In this document: positions 52,782 to 64,000 of the stretch, one piece after another
How the letters are laid out: each line of letters starts with the position of its first letter
Numbering within the stretch: position 1 is the stretch's first letter
Assembly (NCBI GenBank): GCA_900175165.2
Contig: FWWN02000689.1
Location: 39,522 to 103,521, forward strand
Direction: 5' to 3'
Source of the DNA: Rhizomucor pusillus
Taxonomy: Eukaryota > Mucoromycota > Mucoromycetes > Mucorales > Lichtheimiaceae
Length of the DNA stretch: 64,000 nucleotides
Notes under the pieces: generated by a model
Database searches by the model: none
Seen by the model: only the letters and a program-made list of their open reading frames with translations
What the model was told of the DNA's origin: nothing
Made by a program: the position numbers and the translations under genes

Positions 52782-54266
52782 ACAAGAGGCAATTCACTTT
52801 TTATTATTTGAATCTATATAATTTTATTTTATCTTTTTCTTTACGAATAATTGCATTTTCCGTCACTGTCATCATGCTATCCATACATGTTTAATTGCAT
52901 CCATATAGAAAAGCCTTGACAGAGTCGAAAATTCATGTCTTAATTGGCATGCTTTAGCTCTTCAACGTACCTATACAAATTAGGTGCCTATAGTATAACC
53001 CTTCATTATTTACTTAATTTACTGACTCTTTGGATATTCAAGGTGGGATACCTCAACTGTAATAGAGGAAAGCGCGGAATGTGCAGTTTCGGTGCGCATG
53101 TCTCGAGTTGGAATGCTGTTCTAGTAAAAACTACTACCACCTGTTCCACCAGAGAATCGATTCTTCGACCGACAAAATGGACGCACCTACGAGGAACGTC
53201 AACGAATTTGACGCCTTCGAGACTTTGCTACGACGTAGCTACATCAATTTTCCGCATTAAATAATATCTTTGAACTACCCCATGTCATAAAATTAGCACA
53301 GCTTTCATATGATACCAAAAAAGAGGCCAAAATGCGAAAATGTTACCACAAGCTCATGAAAACAAAAAAATAAACAGGTGTAAAAAGAATTTTCAGGTTA
53401 TCTTTTGAAGTGCCGCGGTTTTCGGACCCTCTGGCTCATTAAAAAAGATCAGAGACCTTCTTGCGGTGGGTGAGCCAGGCTTTGCAACGAGGCTGGCCAC
53501 CAGACTTGCACGGGGGATCCACTGGCCTCACTCATCGTGAGAAAGGTGGCGAAGGGGTAAGGGGCAAGGGAACGAAAGTTCCAGTTGTTTTTAACACCTC
53601 ATTGTCTTGACTCAATGTCAAGATCAATCGCCATAGTTTCAGCTTTTTTCTTTTCAAGAAGGAATAAACATAAGTCATGTAAACGCCATGACTTTTCCAA
53701 TGCGTGCATGCTCACGAGAGCTCTTTTCTTCACGTCGTCGTCGTGTCTCCTCTTCTGGTCCTTACAGGCTGGTTTCCCTCTTGCTTTTTCATCAAGCAAA
53801 AGACTTGCCCCCTTTCCTAATTTGTGTGCTGCGAGTGGCAACTAGTGCCGCGGCATACATTTATTTTCATGTGTTTCTAGAGGCCGAACGTTCAATATCG
53901 GTCGTTACAGAGAGACGATCTTCCTTTTGAAAGTCTATCATGGTCGCGTTTGAAACGCTTCTGTGGCTATTGCTACCGTCATCTCCATTTCCAAATAACA
54001 ACTTTGTTGGAACAGCAAACAATCCTGCGCTCAACAAACATGAAGGTTCGTTCAGGACCTATGAAGTGAACAAAAAAGATGGACGTTCTAAGTTATCTTA
54101 AGAAGTGGTTGAGAAAATCCTGGTGCGCATATACATTGGAGCAGTGTATGGACCTCAAACATATGACAATCAAAATGCATAATGCAACCTGTGTTCAACA
54201 GATATGCAGTCGCTATACAACGAACACTCGTACTTTGTTTACCCTGGAATGATGCCCAAATATATT
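52782..54266. other. Intergenic, no supported gene
   Basis: About 1.5 kb. Overlapping open frames at 53585-53930 on both strands lack family resemblance. A short G-rich block at 53460-53570 is unlike its surroundings but does not fold into an obvious tRNA or other known RNA by eye. Confidence 0.45.
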
Positions 54267-54884
54267 TTATTTATTTGTCTGCTGGCTAGCAGCGTTATTT
54301 ACTAGTCTCATTATGACATGTAATAAATCTCCATCGTGGTAAGTATGACTAAGGTCGGACTCGTACTGGACGACGAAGTCCTTCCATCCAATGTACCACA
54401 GGTAGCCTATCAACGCACCTATCAAGATGCCTACAGCGACCTGAGACTTCGTGTGGTGTCCGAGACGAACCCGCGACCAGACAACGGAAAGTCCAAAGAT
54501 ATGGATTATCAAAAAAAGTGCGGTGTTGAGTAGAGTGCGTGCTTGTGCGGTAAGGATGCAGTGTAAATAGATGGTGAAGAATGCAATGACTTGAGAGTGG
54601 GAAGATGGCATGCCGTAACTCTTTTTGGTAGCCACAGGCCGATGTTGCCGAATTATCCGTTTTAGTACCTTGGCAACGATCGCAGTCCACACGGCGCCAA
54701 CTGTAAAGTAAACAACGTGGAGCGATCGCAGATAAAGAATGAAGAGGAACGTCGCCGTCGAGACAAGAATCCTCGTCTGCCATGAGAACAGAATCGATAA
54801 GATCATCCACTTGTCGACACCTCAAATGCGTTGCTTGGTTACCTGCGCCAGAACAGCAAGAACGCTGTCGTGCACAACACCCAT
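54267..54884 (-). CDS. CAX4: Dolichyldiphosphatase (PAP2 family)
   Basis: ER enzyme that removes a phosphate from dolichyl diphosphate so the lipid carrier for N-glycosylation can be reused. PAP2 motifs are clear: KVLKRIIRQHRP (motif 1), KKSYGMPSSHSQVIAFF (motif 2, with the catalytic His), and SRVRLGHHTKSQVAVG (motif 3, nucleophile His). The PSSHSQ and HxxSQV spellings are characteristic of dolichyldiphosphatase rather than of other PAP2 enzymes. Four hydrophobic helices are visible. The main exon runs from 54806. A preceding exon from ATG 54884 (MGVVHDSVLAVLAQ) would need a 33-nt intron, shorter than others here, so the start may instead be 54806. The N-terminus is shorter than in human DOLPP1. 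Confidence 0.82.
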
Positions 54885-56556
54885 CTGCCTCAGGGCGGCA
54901 AGGAAAGGAGAGCGGGAGGAGCAGAAACGAGTAACACACCACCAGTCGGGAAGAAATCTAGCATATTCTTTGCATCGATCGCTCTCCGTATCTTTCAAGG
55001 AACAATGAAATCAGCATTAGAAAGATAAAGGGTCGTCGCTCGGTACAGCTACAACGGCTTACATGCAGACTGGGAGAATGTCTTATGTTTTCGGGAAGGC
55101 CTTTGGTAGCAACGCCTATTGCCAGAAATTTGAAGGTATCAAAAGCAACAGCAGAAGTCTGTTCATCCTTAGCCTACATGTGGCAAATGAATGTTGGCAG
55201 GAAAAGCCATATTCATTTGCATATTTTTGACCAGAAAGCGACTTGGTTTCGGAATCCCTTAAGTAACAGATACTAGATGATTGATATTTACTGTAAAGTA
55301 CAACATTTAGCAAATACAGCGTTATGTATTTTTCAGAATCGATGAGGCATTGTAATTGCCATGCATTTGAAGAGTTAATTTATCCTATGAGTGGTGTGAT
55401 TGATGATCTCCTGTATCGTTGTTAATATTATAATGCCGAGAGAATGATTATCAGGTGCTTCAGTAAACCTTCATCACCAAATATCCAATCTGCTCAAAAT
55501 AACAATGGCAATTAACATGGAGCTGTGCTTGTTACACTTTGCAAATCGCACAATTAACGAGAAAGGAAAAGAGACCTGCACTAATGTAATCTTATACAGC
55601 AAAACTTCGTCCCTTCATCTCCTCAATTAACACATAGGGAAATAAACTTGACGCTGCACCAGATATTCTTCTCGAGCAATGGTTAAGGAATCGTGCACAG
55701 TGACCAGTATAGATGACAGTGACTTGCGCGGAAATATAGCATCTCGACTTATGGTGTTACGAGCATTGCGAATATCCAGACGAGTTCTCGTAACTCATCT
55801 GTCTGAGACCAACTCCAAGGATAATTCGTCCGAGTCCTTACGTCTATCACGTAACCCTTTTCTTTAGACATCAACTGCAAAGTATACACCGGGTACAACT
55901 ATTCTTCCGTTACGAGCATTTATTTGGAACGGGGAGGTAAACACAAAAAATTCATATCATGAAGAGAATTTGTAAAGAGAAGACCTTGATGTTCCGTCGC
56001 TATATGGAGCATCTAGCCCATTTGCGAGCAAACTCGGAGCACTATCCATACCCGGCTGTTGCAAGTATGTGTAGTGTAATGGCGACATCGACTATACCTG
56101 TCTCTAATAATAACAGCAATTTTAGGTTTGATCTGTAAAACTTCCGTCGTTGATGTTAGACTTTCGTACGGATCCATGCACAATCATACACAGGTATTCG
56201 AAGAAATACTGTTGATATCACGAAAGATTTGACAGTTTAGAACTGTCGCAAGAACGATCCATCATACCATTTTTTTCATAAACTTTTCAGTACTCGCATT
56301 GCATAACGTGATTTGACATGCCATCAAATACACCTGTGCATTTGTACCACGATTTGGCAGTTCCTGGTCTCCATGCCCGGGTACCGATTCACTTCCATTT
56401 TGGTCATCAGTCAGCTTTCCCACCACGGTCCGACTTATACCTTATTTTCTCCGCAACAGGGTATATTTGAGGTGCGGGTGCAACGTAGAATTAAAGATAA
56501 AAGCTGTATCTTCTCTGCGGTGTGCTTTTTCTTCTTCTCACTACATTGTTTATACC
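54885..56556. other. Intergenic, scattered short open frames
   Basis: Small plus-strand frames such as 55679-55867 (ASRLMVLRALRISRRVLVTH) and pieces near 55990-56090 (RRYMEHLAHLRANSEHYPYP) look slightly coding but cannot be joined with confidence. The allantoicase promoter should lie just before 56557. Confidence 0.4.
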
Positions 56557-58478
56557 ATGGCATCCTATAGACGCATAGATCACAACAACATCACCGCTGA
56601 ACTTGGAGCTTGCATAGGTAACTCATCATTGGTACGCCGTATCCATGTCAACACGCACTTTGGCTAAACAAAACCTCCACTGTTCCTCTAGACCTCGCTA
56701 GCTCTGCTCTTGGAAGCTCCATCGTAGCAGTTACCAATGAGTTCTTTGCTCCTGCTATCAATATGATCAACCCAGCTCCTCCTGTTCACGCTCCCGGAAA
56801 ATTTGTAGGCAAGTGGATAATACCTGCAGTAGCAGCATCGTAGCAACGTCTTATTTACTTGGACCTATCTTTGCAGATACCGGCGCATGGATGGATGGTT
56901 GGGAGTCACAACGTCACAATCCCAACTATGACTGGTAATATCTGGATACACCAATGTTGCTATCGCTGAAAGTTTGACCTTGAGATAAACAGGTGCATTA
57001 TCAAATTGGGTTTTGCTGGCTCGATCCGCGGCTTCGATATTGACACGAGCTACTTCACAGGCAATCAGGCTCCTGCAGCCTCCGTCGAAGCAGCTTTCTG
57101 CCCTGAAGGAGACATTCAATCCGACAAAGTGAAATGGGTCGAGATCCTTCCCAAGGTCGATCTGCCGCCATCGTGCCACAATGCTTTTGCTTTAGCCCAG
57201 GAAACTGGTGTCTACACGCACGTGAGACTCAACAACATCCCTGACGGTGGTATCGCTCGTTTCCGTGTCTACGGCAACGTCAAACCTCTCTGGCCTTCTG
57301 ATCCTTCGTGAGTCGCGCCTTTGTCACCTAGTACATTGCCGAAGACGGCCTTCTAATTATATTCTTTGGTAACAGTGCTGTCTTGGATTTGGCATACGTC
57401 GGCAATGGAGGTCGTGCTGTTTATGTAAGCAACGAGCATTATACTCCCGGAAGCAATTTGCTCTTGCCTGGACGTGGAAGCAACATGGGCGACGGCTGGG
57501 AAACCAAGCGATCCAGAGCTCCTAACCACAGCGACCACGTCGTCATTCGTTTAGGTGACAAAGGTCGTATTCTCAAGGTAGAAATCGATACATCCCATTA
57601 CAAGGGCAATTATCCAAACAAAATTATGCTTGAAGCTGCTTTGACCGACGCGGAAGTGCCGGATGCTTCCGCACAGTGGTCTACCCTGGTTGACCCATCA
57701 AGTGTCGGTCCTCACGGTCTTTTTTACTTTGATCCCAAGCATACCGACAAGGTTTTCTCTCATGCCCGTATTACCATCATCCCAGGTAAATTATATACCC
57801 ACATTGTTACTTTGCTTTGCTGTCAAATATCTAACTTTTTGAATCTAAGATGGCGGTCTGAAGCGTGTTCGTTTGTATGGTGTTCGAGAATGCGCTACCT
57901 CCATCCCTACACTCCCCATCATTGCACCCTCAGTGCCCAAGCGAAGCATCGTTGCCGAACCTCTTACGGCAGAAAAGTATGCCCCCTTTGGCCAAGTCAT
58001 TCAGGCACACTCGGACAATGTTACAGGCGCTAACCAGGGCACTGCAGAAAAATACCATCACACAGCTAAAGTCATCAATGGTTTCCCTCAGAATGCTGGA
58101 AAGACTAACTTGTGCGTTTATCACTGCCGCCCTGCTAAGGAATTGCCTTTCAAGGTCAAGTTACTTGAACGCCATCCTTACTCGAGCCAGGCTTTCATTC
58201 CTATGAACAGTGGTAAAACTCGAGGCTACTTGGTCGTTGTCGCTCTCAACGATAAGAACGGCCAACCCGACCTCTCCACCCTCAAGGCGTTCATTGCTTC
58301 CTCGACTCAAGGTATCAACTACAGCCCTGGTGTTTGGCACCATCCCATGATTGCTTTGGAATATGAGACAGATTTTGCTTGCCTGGTTCACGAAAGCGGT
58401 GTACCCAACGATGATTGCCAGGAAGTTAACGTAGATGAAGTAGTTGTTCAAGTGCCTGGCTACCACACCGGCTTTTAA
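56557..58478 (+). CDS. DAL2-DAL3 fusion: Fused allantoicase-ureidoglycolate lyase
   Basis: One gene encodes two consecutive steps of purine (allantoin) breakdown: allantoate to ureidoglycolate plus urea, then ureidoglycolate to glyoxylate plus urea. Exons 56557-56617, 56692-56808, 56877-56934, 56993-57307, 57376-57785 and 57850-58478 sum to exactly 530 codons (529 residues). Residues 1 to about 335 form an allantoicase with two repeated jelly-roll halves: VDTGAWMDGWESQRHNPNYD, then GFDIDTSYFTGNQAP; repeated as GDGWETKRSRAPNHSDHVVI, then VEIDTSHYKGNYPN. After a linker near 336-352, residues from about 353 form ureidoglycolate lyase: IVAEPLTAEKYAPFGQVI, HPYSSQAFIPMNSGKTRGYL, and SPGVWHHPMIALEYETDFAC with the active-site His pair. 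Both domains look complete. In yeast these are separate genes, DAL2 and DAL3. Confidence 0.93.
56809..56876 (+). other. GC-AG intron (68 nt)
   Basis: Donor GCAAGT follows GTAG and the acceptor is TTTGCAG. Splicing yields GKFVDTGAWMDGW, the conserved allantoicase sequence. The overlapping GT donor at 56805 would give a wrong frame, so the GC donor is required. Confidence 0.85.
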
Positions 58479-58873
58479 AAAGTAAACAATAAAATATATA
58501 TAAAAATAATCACTCTGATTGCCGGCCAATGATCACTATTGCTTGCTTATCACAGTATCTTCTTGCATGGTTCAACCAAATCCAAAATTGAGATCAATAT
58601 ATGGTTTTGCGGAATCGAATGTCTACTCCAGCATTATTCTTGTAATCATCATGGAGGATCTCGTCTTTGAAAGAGAATAATCGAATTTGCAGACGTTTGG
58701 AATAGGAACAAACGAGCTTGCATAAGAGCAGAGGGGGCAGGATGGCGGAGAGGCAGGCAAAATTAGAAAGTGGGCCGCCTGAAACCACACTTTTGCAACC
58801 CAACTCCGCTAAACCAGTGCTTTTGCTTTCGCCCTGTTCAAAGTGTTCACAAGCTACTGTAACGTTAAAGATA
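58479..58873. other. Intergenic with AATAAA signal
   Basis: AATAAA occurs at 58488-58493, ten bases after the stop of the allantoicase fusion, followed by an A/T-rich run; it is a likely polyadenylation signal. The remaining part is the presumed NOT4 promoter. Confidence 0.5.
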
Positions 58874-61800
58874 ATGGTCTCGGACGACGATGATTTGGAC
58901 TGCCCTCTTTGTATGGAGGAGTTCGACATTGCCGATCGCAATTTTCGTCCGTGTCCTTGTGGCTACCAGGTAAAACCAGATGTCAATGCTTTGACACGTA
59001 ACCCCGTTGCTAATCCCTTGCACGGTAAAAGATTTGTCGCTTCTGCTGGCACCATATAAAAACCAATCTCAATGGAAGGTGCCCAGCATGTCGTCGCATG
59101 TACAGCGATCAAATTGTCGAGTTTATTCCCGTCAGTGCTGATGAAATTGCCCGCATCAAGAAAGAAAAGAAGGAGAAAGAACGCCAACAGAAGGAGATGA
59201 AAGATCCCAAACGACGACAGCTTTCCAACGTCAGGGTTGTCCAAAAGAACCTCGTCTATGTTCTTGGGCTTCCCTCAAAGTACGCGAACGCGGACGTAAG
59301 CATTTTACACATTGGCAGCTGATGCAAGATACTCAGACTCAATTCCATGTAGAATGAGTTTTTCAAAAAGTATGGCAAGATTTCAAAACTCGTTGTTAGC
59401 CGCCGTGCAGCTGCCAATGGCCAAACTTCGGTCGGTATCTATGTGACATATGCCAAAAAGGAGGATGCTGCGAAAGCTATTGCCGGAATCAATGGGTCTG
59501 TCTTTGATGGCAGAACTGTGAGGTAGTGATCTGTTAGCAGTGTGTAGTCCCACGACATTGTCCGCTAACCAAACATTTCAAGGGCATCGTACGGTACTAC
59601 GAAGTACTGCACATATTATTTAAGACAGATGAACTGCACGAACCCAAATTGTATGTATTTACACGAACCCGGCGAAGATGTGGACAGTATCAATAAGGAG
59701 AACGTTGCCATTGGGTAAGTAGAAAGCAAGGAGAACGCAGTTTAATGTTTGGATTCTCAAGACTGATTGCATTGCTAAGAAAACATGCGAATACGACTAC
59801 GACTTCGAATCCAGCGTATCCTAACAAACGGCCTGCGGCTGTCCTTACTGCGCAAAAGGTAGCTATTCGACCTTCGTCGTCGACGGAAACTTCGCAATCG
59901 GAATCTACCGTACGTAAATCGGCTTGGGCACCGATTCCAAAGGTTGTCCCCCCGCCGCCGCCCGTAGCGAAAGAGCCTGAACCGGAGGAGATGGAAACGG
60001 AAACTGAGCCAGCTGCAAAGACTCCTTCGCCAAAGCAACAGCAACGACCTACAGCGAACGCTATTACGATCCAGAAGAAGGATGATAAACCGGCGTTGCC
60101 CGCGGCTGCCTCTTGGGGCAGAGGTGTCAATAATCAGACGATGGCGTCCAGTGTGGAAAGCGCTACAACGCCGATTAATTTTGGACCTTCCCTTTCTGAC
60201 GCGGCGGCAGCTCCTCAGAAACCCAAACATGCTTCACCCAGCATTCCTCGGAAAAAGGAAAAGAAGTTAAAATCCAAGATGGTCCGATTAGAAGAGTTCG
60301 AGGAAGGTGTACGTACCGGCAAAGCTGTTTCCAGCAAAGCGAAGAGCAAGAAAACCCGCCAGCGTCAAGAACAAGAGGAGTCCCAGACGTTATCCGAAAA
60401 ACCTAGAGTTGTGGAAATGTCAGCTGACGTCGGTGCATCGCAGTCTACAGAAGATGAGGAAACTAGAAAGAAAGCACCTTCGATTGACAGCGTTGAAGAT
60501 GAAACACAGGCGCCAGCACCAGCCGAATCGACTTCATCGACAGAAAACGTGGAGGAATCTGCGGAGACTACCGAAAACAAGGAAGTCATGGAAGATATAC
60601 GAAGCGAAGTTCGTCCTCAAACGGAGTATAAAGAAGAACCGGAAAGAGAGCGGGAAGAAACGGTCGAATTTGCAAAGCCAGATGATAGTGCTGAGGATCA
60701 TCAAAATGATCAGAACGATGGTAGTCAGATGCAACCTATAACTGTTGAAGAAAGGGATCAAGGCGATGATTCAAAGAATGACTATACGACTGAACAGCCA
60801 TCGTTTGCCAATTACATCCTAGGAGATCTGCTCATGGATCAAGTCGAAGAGGATAGCAGCGATTTGTATGAAGCTCAAGGTGGTCTCTCGAGTTTGAAGA
60901 GTGATATCGGCTCAGAATCAGACCCTCGATTTGACCAAGACTTTGTTAACGATGAAGCCTTTGAGATGGAGAGATCAGAAAAGATACAAGAAGAGGATCA
61001 CATCGAATTTGCTCCTTCTCCTATGCTGATGGTGGATCGTGTGAATACACTGGATGATCAAGAACTTGAATCACCGGAAAGACTTGAACGTCAATTGTTC
61101 AACCATCCTCCGCAAGCTATCAACAATTTGCCCAATGCAATGGAAGGACAAGGTCGACCTCCTATGGGTCCTCATGGACATCCACCGGGATTAGGAGTTC
61201 CAGTGGGTTGGCAATCGCAGCAAGCCTTTGATCCATTCTTTGGACAGGACCCCAATATCATTGCTGCTCGACGTTTGCAGCATTCCCAGCGCATGTTGGA
61301 GGCATCCGGACTGTTCCATGGCTTCGGACGACCTGCACCGCCTCCGCCTCCGCCTCCGCCACCAGTGTATGGTATTTCTCCCAATATTAATGCTTCTGGC
61401 ACTCCACCGATGCCTCGGCGAAATCCGGGACCGCCTCCTGGTTTCTTTGGCCCACCGCCGCAGCATCCACAAGCTCCAATGATGCAGCGTCCTACCTTTG
61501 TCCATCCTCCTCCTGGTATGGAAAGTCGTGCTATGGAGAGTCTCGAGAACGGCATGCAAGGCTTGAATCTGTATCGCCAAAACAACGAAGAGGGACGTAT
61601 GCGAGAGGATACGGTGCGATCCATGCAAGAAGATTTCCGGGCCATGCTTCCGAACGTTAAGATTAGTTTCGGTCCATTGAGGGACGAACACTTTAACCGA
61701 GCAATGTCCAACTCGCCCCAATTTGCAAACAAACCACATACTCCGTCTGAAGAAGAGGAAGATTCCTTCTCCAAACAGCTGCGAAGCAACAGCACTGCAA

Positions 61801-62708
61801 ATACTGCGCACAACTATCAAGATCCAACTAGCATTGTAAATAGCCAGCAGATCCACGGCGCTGCAGAATCACAGGAGAAAATATCTAATGAAGCTATGGC
61901 GGTTTCGAGACGCCAAGAAAGAATCCTGATGCAAAAACCTAACGCCAATACCGATGAATATCAGCATGCCAATACAGAAAAGGATGTCAAGGAAGAAGCG
62001 CGACACTTTTTTGGAGAATTTCTTCGCAAAGCCGCAGCTAGTTCTGAAGCTCAAGGAGGAAAAGAAGTGGCAAACAATGACTGTAAGTTATTGGTAGAAC
62101 GTAAATACTTACTTGTGATCTAACCCGTATCTATAGCGCCTTTGCCGTTCCAAGACCCAGCCATTATGTCCGTGCGTATGAATACTGCCAGTCCTCGCAG
62201 TAACACCACAGCTAGACAAGAGGATCGAACTGAGTCGCAAAAGGCTATTCTGCAGATCCTAGGCGGTCAGCCCCATCCTCAGCAGCAGCAACAACAGCAG
62301 CAGCAGCCGCAGCCGCAGCCGCAGCTCAATCCCATGGACCCATCAATACGACCTCCAAGTGACTTTAAGCATTTCGATATGTTCAAACCCCCTATCCATC
62401 AGCCACCAAAGTATCCACAAGCGCAGCAGCTTCCACCATTCCATCAGCATCAGCATCATCATCCAAGGCCGCCTCCACCGCCGTTTTTATCCGGCATGGG
62501 AGAACCAGCGATGAACAGGCCACCGCCACCGCCACCGCCACCTTCTTTCCATCCTCCACATCATCCGATGCATGAACAACCGCTTCCACCAGGTCTGATG
62601 CCGCCCCCAAACATGCCATTATCTATGCAGATGGAACTAGGCTTTAGACAACATCATGGTAATTTGCCACCAGAGCTGTTTCCAGGTAGAGGTCCTGGAG
62701 GACTGTAA
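58874..62708 (+). CDS. NOT4: CCR4-NOT E3 ubiquitin ligase Not4/CNOT4, long C-terminal tail
   Basis: RING ligase of the CCR4-NOT complex, acting in mRNA decay and ribosome quality control. Exons 58874-58969, 59032-59295, 59353-59522, 59583-59714, 59762-62082 and 62137-62708 sum to 1185 codons (1184 residues). The C4C4 RING starts near residue 9: LDCPLCMEEFDIADRNFRPC, PCGYQICRFCWHHIK, GRCPACRRMY. A coiled linker (IKKEKKEKERQQKEMKDPKR), an RRM (VRVVQKNLVYVLGLPSKYA; NGQTSVGIYVTYAKKEDAAK) and a CCCH zinc finger (CTYYLRQMNCTNPNCMYLH) follow. The remaining roughly 960 residues are low-complexity: acidic, Gln-rich (62281-62330), and poly-Pro blocks near 61335-61365 and 62520-62545. That is far longer than yeast Not4 (587 residues). 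Confidence 0.95.
62281..62330 (+). repeat. CAG/CAA/CCG triplet repeat in NOT4
   Basis: Imperfect CAG/CAA run followed by CCGCAG units, encoding a short polyglutamine and Gln-Pro repeat in the NOT4 tail; length likely varies between strains. Confidence 0.85.
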
Positions 62709-62841
62709 ACAAAGATCCACTTTTGCTTTCTAAGTTACCCAAATCTGGAGTATCTATACATAGTTTGTTTGTATGATGAGTATTCAATGTATGCTGAGGC
62801 ATTTTTGTTTGTTCGTCGATCCTTGTTTCTTTTTCAATAGC

Positions 62842-63688
62842 TTATTTATTTACAAAGTTCACACTGTAACTACCAGTATTGGGGTCTTGTTGAAATTGAA
62901 AGTTGTCAGTAGAGAGTCCAAACTTGCCCAGCAATGTATTGCCGAGATCTTTTAGCTTGCCCATCATTTCTTCCTTTTCTTTCTCCATTTGCAACTTTAT
63001 CAGCGGTGGCAGCCTGGTTTCTGCGCGAGCGCATTCTCGTTTGGTATATACATCCAAATCAGGTTGTTTTGCAAGTTTTCTGTAATCTTCGAGAGAATCC
63101 GATAATGAGGTATAGCTTCCAATTTTTTCGTTTGCTTGAGCTCGTCGCAGGATCACTTTGGTGTAGCTAGGATCAAGTTTCAAAGCAGAAGTGGCTGCAT
63201 CTTTTGCGTCCTTGTATTTGCCCTGGATGGCATCGCATTAGGACTTTGCATCCGATCCGAGCATATCCAGTTATACATACGAGTTTCAAGTAGCATGCAG
63301 CAATGTTACCGAAATATATAGCTCGTTCTTTGGTCTGCGATGCGGGACACGCTACCAGTGCATTTTCATATTTTTCTACAGCGTCCTCGTACTTTGCTTT
63401 TGCAAACAATTCGTTTCCTGCTTGCTTATATTCTTGTGCTTCCTTTGACATTGCCTGGGATGATAGTTGGTACATGTTCAGTGTCTGCAGATCTCATAGC
63501 TACCAATGTACCTCGAATTCCTCTGCAGTGTACTCGTTGCTGTCGTAAAACACATCGCCGTCTTCGTCTTGCTCAGGAGCGGTCGCAGTCTGCTTGGTAT
63601 CTATGCTCACTACTCAGTGGAGCCTCGATCACTAGTTGTGTTCTGAATCGTTACCTTGTTCTGAAACGATCTCTTCAATGATTGCCAT
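62842..63688 (-). CDS. TTC1: Tetratricopeptide repeat protein 1-like (TTC1)
   Basis: Starts MAIIEEIVSEQ at 63688. An intron with GTAACG donor leads in phase to TATAPEQDEDGDVFYDSNEY. TPR motifs follow: KEAQEYKQAGNELFAKAKYE, DAVEKYENALVACP, RAIYFGNIAACYLKL, KYKDAKDAATSALKLDPSYT and KVILRRAQANEKIG. The tail, MMGKLKDLGNTLLGKFGLST, DNFQFQQDPNTGSYSVNF and VNK, is the diagnostic TTC1 C-terminus. TTC1 is a cytosolic adaptor that binds Hsp70/Hsp90 and small G proteins. The gene converges on NOT4, with 133 bp between stops. Four exons are visible. Confidence 0.9.
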
Positions 63689-64000
63689 GACTTTATGCAA
63701 AAATGACAATGGATGAATGAAGCTACTGCATATTTAAAAACAGTTGGCGTTTGGAGCATCAAATTGCACGACAATCAAGACAAATTTAAACCTTTGGAAC
63801 CAAATTAATAAATATTCTTGTCGATCTAAGGACGACGAAAACCAAATTTGCCATATAGTGCAGTTGCTCCAAACAATGCCAACCGGGTCAATCAGTAAAA
63901 AATCCAGGTATTATAGGCTTGTATCCTCTTTTACTTGCCGAGTCATCTAAAGAGAAGCAGTCTCAATATTAGTACCTCAATAATATTCAGAATCCAGGAT
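63689..64000. other. Upstream region of TTC1
   Basis: A/T-rich, with no supported coding sequence up to the window end; it includes the TTC1 promoter. Confidence 0.45.

Noticed and set aside
53460..53570. G-rich block considered as a tRNA or structured RNA
   Set aside because: No T-loop GTTCGA-type box, no 7-bp acceptor stem and no anticodon arm could be drawn.
61172..61856. Two long overlapping minus-strand frames (over 210 codons)
   Set aside because: Opposite the Pro/Gln-rich NOT4 tail; Gly/Arg-rich translations are the expected shadow of poly-Pro codons.

Overview
The window is nuclear DNA of a filamentous fungus, most likely an early-diverging (Mucoromycota-type) lineage. Genes are split by short introns, mostly 45-80 nt, with GT-AG borders and TACTAAC-like branch sites, and they are closely packed on both strands. 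An ergosterol pathway gene (ERG4) and a cytosolic-type pantothenate synthetase argue for a fungus. Animal-like orthologues (USP7/Ubp15 with a MATH domain, TTC1, ITPK1, RBM25, TRAPPC2) are common in early-diverging fungi. No rRNA, tRNA, CRISPR array, viral gene or intact transposon was recognised. All gene models were spliced by eye, so start codons and weak exon borders are provisional.

Layout. 1-1.2 kb: 3' end of a Ser-rich protein (+). 1.5-5.8 kb: the splicing factors CWC27 (-) and RBM25 (+), transcribed divergently from a gap of about 100 bp. 5.9-8.7 kb: an inositol phosphate kinase (ITPK1-like), then a Ser-rich protein with repeated SxIP motifs. 8.7-10.3 kb: the Sar1 exchange factor Sec12 (-). 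10.8-15.6 kb: an accessory-looking stretch of unrecognised small genes and broken coding remnants. 15.6-21 kb: PAS kinase (+), a TMEM70-like mitochondrial protein (-) and pantothenate synthetase (+). 21.9-27.8 kb: Ubp15/USP7 and GTP cyclohydrolase I. 28-34.3 kb: a CUE-like-domain protein (-), a 55-residue microprotein (-), an unknown Pro/Ser-rich protein (-) and an arrestin-fold trafficking adaptor (+). 34.5-36.2 kb: ERG4 (-). 36.2-38 kb: remnants and an unknown gene. 38.2-40.4 kb: TRS20/TRAPPC2 (+) and GCN5 (-), converging tail to tail. 40.6-42.6 kb: decayed coding sequence. 42.6-46.2 kb: importin beta (KAP95). 46.2-49.2 kb: gene-poor. 49.2-52.8 kb: RRB1/GRWD1 and a GPI-anchored, bacterial solute-binding-like protein. 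54.3-54.9 kb: dolichyldiphosphatase (-). 56.6-58.5 kb: a fused allantoicase-ureidoglycolate lyase. 58.9-62.7 kb: the E3 ligase NOT4. 62.8-63.7 kb: TTC1 (-).

Most genes are housekeeping: splicing (CWC27, RBM25), ER-Golgi traffic (SEC12, TRS20), chromatin and mRNA control (GCN5, NOT4), nuclear import (KAP95), ribosome assembly (RRB1), ubiquitin (UBP15, NOT4, a CUE-like protein), cofactors (pantothenate, tetrahydrofolate), sterol and dolichol metabolism, and purine degradation. No clear new multigene system was found. The most distinctive items are the one-polypeptide allantoate-degrading enzyme, the SxIP-repeat protein, the GPI-anchored solute-binding-like protein, a conserved-looking 55-residue protein, three GC-AG introns and two decayed gene relics.
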